A stretch of 10,040 nucleotides of DNA from an uncultured Actinomycetes bacterium (GTDB lineage Bacteria; Actinomycetota; Acidimicrobiia; IMCC26256; PALSA-555): assembly GCA_937927875.1 (NCBI GenBank), contig CALEYV010000099.1:1-10040 (forward strand). The letters run 5' to 3'. The position numbers and the translations under genes were made by a program. Positions 1 to 5,133 of this stretch are shown here, piece after piece. A model generated the notes under the pieces. It was given only the letters and a program-made list of their open reading frames with translations, was not told the DNA's origin and made no database searches. Numbering within the stretch: the stretch's first letter is position 1; the number at the start of each line of letters is the position of its first letter.

Positions 1-1
1 C

Positions 2-496
2 CTAGGGCTGACCTGCTGAAAGAGCGCCCGTGTAGGCCGACCAGTCCTCGGGGTTCGCTTCGGTGTACTCGCCCAGCACGTGACCGTCGACCGCGTCCAG
101 CTCCACCAGGCCTCTCGTGGTCGGAGGGGTGTCGGCGCTGTAGAGCAGGATGCGCCACGTCGGTCGCGACCGCAGCCCGTGCCACGTCAGCTGGGCCGAC
201 GCGTGCCCGACGGGGAAGCCGACGGTGCGGGTCGCCACCAGCAGCGCCTCGGTCTGGTCGACGACGAGCGGCCACGCCGTGAGCGCGTGGTACAGCGCGA
301 TGCCGAGCAGGGCCAGCGCGCCGGCGAGCAGCCCGTCGTTGCCGCTCGCCGCGTAGCCGGCCAGGCCGCCGACCGCGACCGCGACGAGCCAGGCCGCGGC
401 GACGAGGCGACGCCGGGGGCTGGGGAACAGGTAGGGCCCGACGTAGGCGGTGACGTCGAGGTCGGCCGGCAGCGCGTCGCCACCCGGGCTGGTCAC
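2..496 (-). CDS. small membrane protein of unknown function, two predicted helices plus a soluble C-terminal part
   Basis: I do not recognise this 164-residue protein. It starts with GTG and ends with TAG at bases 2-4, so it is complete. A short N-terminal stretch and a basic RRR patch near residue 28 precede two hydrophobic segments at about residues 30-50 and 55-75, split by a glycine/asparagine turn. About 90 mostly polar residues follow, with alternating hydrophobic positions suggesting beta strands. The plan (two helices, then a soluble domain) recalls small PH-like membrane proteins, but no motif proves this. It lies 10 bp after the HIT gene on the same strand and may be the last gene of the thrS cluster. 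No Shine-Dalgarno precedes the start. A TAGCGT hexamer ends 7 nt before the GTG, so a leaderless transcript is possible. Confident as a gene from composition and position; function unknown. Confidence 0.75.
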   Translation of the reverse strand: MTSPGGDALPADLDVTAYVGPYLFPSPRRRLVAAAWLVAVAVGGLAGYAASGNDGLLAGALALLGIALYHALTAWPLVVDQTEALLVATRTVGFPVGHASAQLTWHGLRSRPTWRILLYSADTPPTTRGLVELDAVDGHVLGEYTEANPEDWSAYTGALSAGQP

Positions 497-503
497 GACG
501 CCG

Positions 504-509
504 ACGCTA
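504..509 (-). promoter_or_regulatory. candidate -10 hexamer (TAGCGT) for the two-helix membrane protein
   Basis: On the minus strand TAGCGT fits the actinobacterial -10 pattern TANNNT. Its 3' end is 7 nt from the GTG start at 496, the distance expected if transcription begins at the start codon. The TAG of the hexamer is also the stop codon of the upstream HIT gene. No clear -35 was identified. Confidence 0.35.
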
Positions 510-998
510 CGTCGGCCAAGCGGCCCGGACCCTCTCGAGGCTGCGGTCGAGCGCCTCCGGGAGCACCCGGGCCTCGGCGACGCTGGTCATGAAGTTCGTG
601 TCCCCGACCCAGCGGGGCAGGACGTGCAGGTGCAGGTGCCCGGGGACGCCCGCGCCCGCCGCCCGGCCGAGGTTGGCGCCGACGTTCACCCCGTCGGGCT
701 GGTAGGCGGCCTTCATCGCCGCCGTCGCGTCCTGGGTCATGCCCATCAGCGCGCCCGCCTCGTCGGCGCGCAGCGCCTCGAGCTCGCCGACGTGCCGCAA
801 TGGCGCCACCATGAGGTGCCCCGACGTGTACGGGTACGCGTTGAGCGCCGCGAAGGTCAGGGGCGCCCGGGCCACGATCAGGCCCTCGTCGTCGTCGGCG
901 GCGGCCAGCGCGCAGAGGAGGCACTCGTCGGGCTCGGCGGTGGTGACCCGCTCGATGTAGGCCGACCGCCAGCCCGCCCACAGGCGGTCCAGGCTCAT
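507..998 (-). CDS. HIT-family hydrolase, AP4A phosphorylase-like
   Basis: This 163-residue protein is a histidine-triad nucleotide-binding protein. The family cleaves or phosphorolyses nucleotide phosphoanhydrides in the cytoplasm. It shows an N-terminal LWAGWRSAYI segment, a C26-x-x-C29 pair likely to bind zinc with nearby histidines, and the HIT motif HLHLHVL at residues 121-127, with His123 as the expected nucleotide-attacking residue. The downstream GDTNFM segment is typical of the actinobacterial AP4A phosphorylase branch, whose M. tuberculosis member Rv2613c sits directly after thrS as here. Its ATG overlaps the thrS stop by 4 bp (ATGA), which implies translational coupling; no strong ribosome-binding site is seen. 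Aminoacyl-tRNA synthetases make AP4A as a side product, so the pairing is functionally sensible (inference). The family call is firm; the exact substrate is not shown by sequence. Confidence 0.93.
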   Translation of the reverse strand: MSLDRLWAGWRSAYIERVTTAEPDECLLCALAAADDDEGLIVARAPLTFAALNAYPYTSGHLMVAPLRHVGELEALRADEAGALMGMTQDATAAMKAAYQPDGVNVGANLGRAAGAGVPGHLHLHVLPRWVGDTNFMTSVAEARVLPEALDRSLERVRAAWPT

Positions 999-2971
999 CG
1001 CTTGGCGGCGGCCTCGCCGGTGAGGCGGTCCACGAACGAGTCCATCGCTACCGCCCGCTCGGGCCGCTCGGCGCCCCGCGCGTTGACGCCGACCGTCCCG
1101 GCGTCGACGTCCTCGTCGCCCACCACCAGCACGTACGGGACCTTCTCGAGCTTGGCCCGCCGCACGCGCGCGTTCAGCGTGTCGACGTGGGCGTCGAGGA
1201 GCTCGACCCGGAAGCCCTCGGCCCGCAGCCGGTCGGCGAGCCGGTACGCGTAGGCGTGGTGACGGTCCGCGACGGGCGCCACCGTGACCTGCACCGGCGC
1301 CAGCCAGGTCGGGAGCGCGCCGGCGTAGTGCTCGAGCAGGATGGCGAAGAAGCGCTCGACGGCCCCGAAGAGCGCCCGGTGGATCATCACCGGCTGGTGG
1401 CGCTCGTTGTCGGCGCCGACGTACTCGAGGCCGAAGCGGCCCGGCTCCTGGAAGTCGAGCTGGATCGTCGAGAGCTGCCAGGTCCGCCCGATCGCGTCGC
1501 GCGCCTGCACCGAGATCTTCGGGCCGTAGAACGCGCCCCCGCCCTCGTCGAGCGCCAGCTCGAGGCCCATCTTGTCCGCCGCGGCCCGAAGGTCCCGGGT
1601 CGCCTCGTCCCAGTCGGCGTCGCTGCCGATCGCCTTGCCGGGCGGCTTCGTCGACAGCTCGAGATAGAAGTCGTCGAGGCCGAAGTCGCGCAGCACCGAG
1701 AGCACGAACTCGAGCAGCGAGCGCAGCTCCTCCCCCAGCTGCTCCTTTGTGGTGAAGATGTGGGCGTCGTCCTGGGTCATCCCCCGAACCCGTGTGAGCC
1801 CGTGCACGACGCCCGAGCGCTCGTAGCGGTACACGTTCCCGAACTCGAAGTAGCGCACCGGCAGCTCGCGGTAGGACCGCAGCCGGCTCCGGTAGATGAG
1901 GATGTGGAACGGGCAGTTCATCGGCTTCAGGTAGTAGGCGGTCGGGTCAGCGCCGCCCTCGTCCAGCAGCATGGGCGGGAACATCCCGTCCGCGAACCAC
2001 TGCAGGTGCCCGGACGTCTCGAAGAGCCCCGCCTTCGTGATGTGGGGCGAGGTCACGAGGTCGTACCCGGCCGCCTCGTGGCGACGGCGCGAGTAGTCCT
2101 CCATGATCGAGCGGACCATCGCGCCCTTCGGGTGGAACACGGCGAGGCCGGACCCGATCTCCTCGGGGAACGAGAACAGGTCGAGCTCGGCGCCGAGGCG
2201 ACGGTGGTCGCGCTTCTCCGCCTCCTCGAGGCGGTGGAGGTGCTCGGCCAGCGCCTGCGGCGACTCCCAGGCGGTCCCGTAGATGCGCTGCAGGACCGGG
2301 CCGTGCTCGTCGCCCCGCCAGTACGCGCCCGCGACCCGCATGAGCTTGAACGCGCCCAGGCGCGACGTGCTCGGCACGTGCGGGCCCCGGCAGAGATCCA
2401 CGAAGCCGTCGCCGTCCGGCCGCGGGTTGCGGTAGACCGAGATCACGCTGCCCCCGCCGACCTCGGAGGCGTCGACCCGCTCGATGATCTCCCGCTTGTA
2501 CGGCTGGTCGGCGAACAGCGCTAGCCCGTCGTCACGCGACACCTCCTCGCGGACGAACGGCTCGTCCTCGGCCACGATCTCGCGCATGCGGGCCTCGATG
2601 CGGCCCAGGTCCTCATCGGTGAAGTGGGCGCCGTCCGGGAGCTCGAAGTCGTAGTAGAAGCCGTCCTCGATCGCGGGCCCGATGGCGTACTTCGCGCCGG
2701 GGAACAGGTCGGTGACGGCCTGGGCGAGGACGTGGGCGGTGGAGTGGCGGAGCACCTCCCGGCCCTCGGCGGTGGCGGGCGTGACGATCCGGAGCTGGGC
2801 GTCGTGGTCGAGGGGACGGTCGAGGTCGACCGGCTCGCCGTCGACGGTGGCCGCCACCGCGTCGCGGGCGAGTCGCTTGCCGATCGACGCCGCCACCGTC
2901 GCCGGCGTCACGCCCTTCGGGTACTGGCGCGGCGAGCCGTCGGGCAGCGTGATCGTGAGCTCGTCGGTCAT
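995..2971 (-). CDS. thrS: threonine--tRNA ligase
   Basis: Cytoplasmic class II synthetase that charges tRNA(Thr) and edits mis-attached serine; 658 residues, normal for the family. Domains in order are TGS (about 1-65), the editing domain (about 70-225) with H76xxxH80 and C194/H198, the catalytic core (about 265-550) and the anticodon-binding domain (about 555-650). Catalytic zinc ligands are Cys353 in MNCPFH, His404 in DDAHIF and His531 in MIHRALFG. Motif 2 is around 372-396 and motif 3 around 530-550. I chose the ATG at 2971 because the family N-terminus begins there (MTDELTITLPDG). The frame stays open for 41 further codons upstream, but these are arginine/serine-rich and would overlap mshC. 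No Shine-Dalgarno precedes the ATG. A TACGGT hexamer ends 9 nt before it, and a TTG lies immediately before the ATG, so a leaderless TTG start is an alternative. Confidence 0.97.
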   Translation of the reverse strand: MTDELTITLPDGSPRQYPKGVTPATVAASIGKRLARDAVAATVDGEPVDLDRPLDHDAQLRIVTPATAEGREVLRHSTAHVLAQAVTDLFPGAKYAIGPAIEDGFYYDFELPDGAHFTDEDLGRIEARMREIVAEDEPFVREEVSRDDGLALFADQPYKREIIERVDASEVGGGSVISVYRNPRPDGDGFVDLCRGPHVPSTSRLGAFKLMRVAGAYWRGDEHGPVLQRIYGTAWESPQALAEHLHRLEEAEKRDHRRLGAELDLFSFPEEIGSGLAVFHPKGAMVRSIMEDYSRRRHEAAGYDLVTSPHITKAGLFETSGHLQWFADGMFPPMLLDEGGADPTAYYLKPMNCPFHILIYRSRLRSYRELPVRYFEFGNVYRYERSGVVHGLTRVRGMTQDDAHIFTTKEQLGEELRSLLEFVLSVLRDFGLDDFYLELSTKPPGKAIGSDADWDEATRDLRAAADKMGLELALDEGGGAFYGPKISVQARDAIGRTWQLSTIQLDFQEPGRFGLEYVGADNERHQPVMIHRALFGAVERFFAILLEHYAGALPTWLAPVQVTVAPVADRHHAYAYRLADRLRAEGFRVELLDAHVDTLNARVRRAKLEKVPYVLVVGDEDVDAGTVGVNARGAERPERAVAMDSFVDRLTGEAAAKR

Positions 2972-2980
2972 CAACGAGCG

Positions 2981-2986
2981 ACCGTA
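2981..2986 (-). promoter_or_regulatory. candidate -10 hexamer (TACGGT) for thrS
   Basis: In the 43-bp mshC-thrS gap the minus strand carries TACGGT, matching TANNNT. It ends 9 nt before the chosen ATG and 6 nt before an in-frame TTG. With no Shine-Dalgarno this fits an internal promoter giving a leaderless thrS transcript. No convincing -35 is visible. Confidence 0.35.
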
Positions 2987-2990
2987 CCTG

Positions 2991-3011
2991 ACCGGGTGTG
3001 GTCGACCCGGT
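2991..3011 (-). repeat. perfect 7-bp inverted repeat (hairpin) between mshC and thrS
   Basis: Arms ACCGGGT and ACCCGGT are exact reverse complements around a 7-nt loop. The hairpin begins 3 nt after the mshC stop and ends 19 nt before the thrS ATG. No U-tract follows, so it is not a classical intrinsic terminator. It could stabilise the end of the mshC message or act as an operator or attenuating hairpin for thrS. The gap is far too short for a T-box leader. Confidence 0.5.
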
Positions 3012-3014
3012 TGC

Positions 3015-4196
3015 TTACTCGACCGGCTTCTCGAGGTCGATCCCGAGCAGCGCCGCGAGCTCGCGCAGGGTCGCCGGCGCGGCGCGGTCGTCACCCCCGG
3101 AGAGCACCGCGCTGGCGAGGTCGTCGAGCACCTCGACGGCGCGAGGCGCGTCGAGGTCGTCGTCGAGCGCGGCGCGCACCCGGGCCGCGAAGGGCGTCGG
3201 GTCCGGGCCGCCCGGCCGCGCCGCCGCCGCCATGAGGCGATGCAGCAGCGCGGTGCCGTCCTCGAGGTCGGTGTCGTACCACTCGAAGCCGGCCCGGTAG
3301 TGGTGGCGCATGAGCGCGAAGCGGATCGCCCGGGCGTCGCAGGTCTTCAGCAGGTCGCTCACGAACACGAGGTTGCCGAGCGACTTGCTCATCTTCTCGC
3401 CCTCGTAGCTGACCATCGCCGAGTGCATCCAGTGCCGCGCGAACTGCGCCTCCTCGAGGCTCTCGCTCTGGGCGATCTCGCACTCGTGGTGCGGGAAGAT
3501 CAGGTCGGTGCCGCCGCCGTGGAGGTCGAGCGGCGTGCCGAGCGTCTCGCTCGCCATCACCGAGCACTCGATGTGCCAGCCCGGCCGCCCGACGCCAAAC
3601 GGCGCCCGCCACGCCGGCTCGTCGGGCAGCGACGGCTGCCAGAGCACGAAGTCGAGCGGCGCTCGGCGGTGGGGGTCCTCGGGCCGCCCGCCCCGCGCCG
3701 CAGCGAGCCGGAGCATGTGCTCCGGCGAGTAGTGGGAGAGCTCCCCGAAGCGCGGGAACGTCGACACGTCGAAGTACACCGTGCCGTGGGTGAGGTAGGC
3801 GTGGCCCCGCTCGAGCAGCTCGCCGATCATGGCGATCATCCCCGGGATCGACTCGGTCGCCCGCGGCTCGGCGACCGGCGGGCGCATCCCGAGCGCGTCC
3901 ATGTCGGCCCAGAACCGGGTCAGCTCGGCCTCGGCCAGCTCCAGGTACGGGACGCCGAGCTCCCGGGCCTTGGGCAGGATCGAGTCGTCGACGTCGGTGA
4001 CGTTGCGCACCATGCGCACCTCGTGGCCCAGCTCCTCGAGCCGGCGGGCGAGGAGGTCGTAGGCGAGGTACGTCGCGGCGTGGCCGAGGTGGGTCGAGTC
4101 GTAGGGCGTGATGCCGCACACGTACATGCGGACGACCCGGTCCGGGGTGAAGTCGACGACCGCCCGCTCGGCGGTGTCGTACAGCCGGACCGTCAC
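3015..4196 (-). CDS. mshC: L-cysteine:1D-myo-inositol 2-amino-2-deoxy-alpha-D-glucopyranoside ligase (mycothiol synthesis)
   Basis: MshC uses ATP to join cysteine to glucosaminyl-inositol, the step before the final acetylation in mycothiol synthesis. The 393-residue product is a class I synthetase fold derived from cysteinyl-tRNA synthetase. It has MYVCGITPYD at 24-33, the HIGH-type motif HLGH at 36-39, GRPGWHIECS at 203-212, KMSKS at 268-272, and expected zinc ligands Cys27, Cys211 and His236. The GITPYD form (rather than GPTVYD), the HYRAGFEWYD segment, and the short length without the full CysRS C-terminal anticodon region favour MshC over cysS. The segment HHECEIAQSES at 236-246 is unusually CysRS-like. 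The GTG start overlaps the npdG stop by 4 bp (GTGA) and has a strong Shine-Dalgarno. Plain cysS is the main alternative but less likely. Confidence 0.9.
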   Translation of the reverse strand: MTVRLYDTAERAVVDFTPDRVVRMYVCGITPYDSTHLGHAATYLAYDLLARRLEELGHEVRMVRNVTDVDDSILPKARELGVPYLELAEAELTRFWADMDALGMRPPVAEPRATESIPGMIAMIGELLERGHAYLTHGTVYFDVSTFPRFGELSHYSPEHMLRLAAARGGRPEDPHRRAPLDFVLWQPSLPDEPAWRAPFGVGRPGWHIECSVMASETLGTPLDLHGGGTDLIFPHHECEIAQSESLEEAQFARHWMHSAMVSYEGEKMSKSLGNLVFVSDLLKTCDARAIRFALMRHHYRAGFEWYDTDLEDGTALLHRLMAAAARPGGPDPTPFAARVRAALDDDLDAPRAVEVLDDLASAVLSGGDDRAAPATLRELAALLGIDLEKPVE

Positions 4197-4858
4197 CGCC
4201 CCCGCTCCTCCCCCGCCAGCCGCAGCGTGTACTCGGCGCGGTGCCGGAGGTTCGCGGTCAGCAGCGGGGCCGCGAACGCCTCGACCCCGGCCGCGTTGGC
4301 GAGCGACCCGCCGTCGAAGGCGCGGACGCCGGGGATGGTGTCGAGCAGCTGGATGACCAGCTGGCGCGCCGCGTCGTCGTCGGCGCAGACGACCACGTCC
4401 GTCGCCAGCTCATGGTCGAGGTCGCCGAGGGCCTGGGCCGGGACGTGTTGCAGCGCCGCAACGACGCGCGACTCCGGCGCCGCGGCCTGCATGGCCGCCG
4501 CGATCGAGCCCTCCTTGGTGGGCACGACCACGAACTCCCGGCCGACTTTCCGCAGCGCATTGGCCATCGCGATCACGACCTTGCCCGCCAGCTGGCTGGC
4601 GTGGGCCCGGGTCGTCTCGAGCGCCGCCTCCCACGTGGTGGCCACCACGACGAGGTCCGGCGCGGCGGCCGCCTCGTCGTTGACGCCCGGCCGGAGCGTC
4701 GCGACCCGGTCGCCCCACTGCTCGCGCAGCTCCTCGACGAGCTGCTCGGCGCGCGTGCGCTGACGCGAGCCCGCGATCACGTCGTGGCCGAGCGAAGCCA
4801 GGCGCGCGACGACGCCCCGACCCGCCGGCCCCGTCGCGCCAAGCACACCGATCTCCAT
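4193..4858 (-). CDS. npdG: NADPH-dependent F420 reductase (F420H2:NADP oxidoreductase)
   Basis: This enzyme transfers hydride between NADPH and the deazaflavin cofactor F420 in the cytoplasm; in Actinobacteria it is expected to supply reduced F420. The 221-residue protein begins with a Rossmann loop (MEIGVLGATGPAG, residues 1-13). The GSR at 30-32 is placed to hold the NADP 2'-phosphate. Family-typical segments follow: LAGKVVIAMAN (90-100), PESRVVAALQHVPAQAL (128-144), VCADDD (157-162) and the C-terminal LANAAGVEAFAAPLL (186-200). This is the Fno/NpdG pattern also found in archaea. I chose the second methionine because family N-termini start there; an ATG four codons earlier (4870) is also possible, and neither has a convincing ribosome-binding site. 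It is the first gene of the minus-strand cluster, overlaps mshC by 4 bp, and faces a divergent small membrane gene. Confidence 0.9.
   Translation of the reverse strand: MEIGVLGATGPAGRGVVARLASLGHDVIAGSRQRTRAEQLVEELREQWGDRVATLRPGVNDEAAAAPDLVVVATTWEAALETTRAHASQLAGKVVIAMANALRKVGREFVVVPTKEGSIAAAMQAAAPESRVVAALQHVPAQALGDLDHELATDVVVCADDDAARQLVIQLLDTIPGVRAFDGGSLANAAGVEAFAAPLLTANLRHRAEYTLRLAGEERGR
4205..4214 (-). promoter_or_regulatory. strong ribosome-binding site for mshC
   Basis: On the minus strand GGGGGAGGAG lies 8 nt before the GTG of mshC, inside the end of npdG. It is the clearest Shine-Dalgarno seen in the window. It supports the GTG start and efficient translation within a polycistronic message. 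Confidence 0.7.
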
Positions 4859-4871
4859 CGGCCCCAGCATG

Positions 4872-4887
4872 GCACGACGCGCCGTGC
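4872..4887. repeat. 16-bp near-perfect palindrome in the divergent npdG / small-membrane-gene region
   Basis: Bases 4872-4887 read the same on both strands except for one mismatched pair (arms GCACG and CGTGC around a mostly palindromic centre). The site lies just upstream of the npdG starts and about 32-47 bp upstream of the divergent GTG. It could therefore be an operator for both genes. GC-rich DNA yields such dyads by chance, so this is tentative. Confidence 0.3.
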
Positions 4888-4903
4888 ACGCTCCGGTGCG
4901 CGC

Positions 4904-4916
4904 CTACGCTGCGTAG
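4904..4916 (+). promoter_or_regulatory. candidate leaderless promoter -10 (TACGCT) inside a perfect 13-bp palindrome
   Basis: CTACGC and GCGTAG flank a single T, a perfect 6-bp dyad. The plus-strand TACGCT (4905-4910) matches TANNNT and ends 8 nt before the GTG at 4919, consistent with a transcript that starts at the start codon. By symmetry the minus strand carries TACGCA, a weaker -10 that could serve npdG. No good -35 is visible. Confidence 0.4.
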
Positions 4917-4918
4917 CC

Positions 4919-5122
4919 GTGGAGCAGCAGCAGCGTCGCCGTCGCGCGCCGCTGTCGCTGCGGCTGCTGGGCATCGTCGTGCTCGCGCTGCTGGCCTGGC
5001 TGCTCCTCGGCTCCGCGATCAGCGCGGCGCGAGCGGTCATCGCGATCGCCGGCTACCTCGTCGTCGCCTTCCTCGCGTACACGGCCGGCAAGTGGGTCGG
5101 CCGCCACGGGCCGCCCCGCTGA
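4919..5122 (+). CDS. 67-residue membrane protein of unknown function
   Basis: I do not recognise this protein. It starts with GTG and opens with a glutamine/arginine-rich, strongly basic tail (VEQQQRRRR). Two hydrophobic segments follow, at about residues 17-36 and 40-58, then a short basic end (GKWVGRHGPPR). The basic tail suggests that both ends face the cytoplasm. The frame remains open far upstream across npdG, but that part is an arginine-rich shadow, so the GTG at 4919 is the sensible start. No Shine-Dalgarno is present, and TACGCT ends 8 nt upstream, pointing to a leaderless message. It is the only complete plus-strand gene here, divergent from npdG and convergent with dnaE with 6 bp between stops. 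It is shorter than many minimum gene lengths and easily missed or over-extended. Confidence 0.7.
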   Translation: MEQQQRRRRAPLSLRLLGIVVLALLAWLLLGSAISAARAVIAIAGYLVVAFLAYTAGKWVGRHGPPR

Positions 5123-5133
5123 CCTCGATCAGC
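5118..5133. other. short hairpin spanning the convergent stop codons
   Basis: GCTGA and TCAGC form a 5-bp stem around a 6-nt loop. The two TGA stop codons (small membrane gene and dnaE) lie in opposite arms. The stem is short and has no U-tract, so it is a poor terminator. I see no other terminator between these convergent genes. Confidence 0.2.

Noticed and set aside
2972..3014. T-box riboswitch upstream of thrS
   Set aside because: The gap is only 43 bp, too short for a T-box stem I, specifier loop and antiterminator.
2972..3094. 41-residue N-terminal extension of thrS
   Set aside because: It is Arg/Ser-rich, overlaps the end of mshC and lies before the usual TGS-domain start.
3015..4196. 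Annotation as cysteinyl-tRNA synthetase (cysS)
   Set aside because: The GITPYD motif, the HYRAGFEWYD segment and the short C-terminus fit MshC better, though one segment is CysRS-like.
2682..4763. Long plus-strand open frame opposite thrS, mshC and npdG
   Set aside because: Low-complexity antisense translation across three real genes; no domain.
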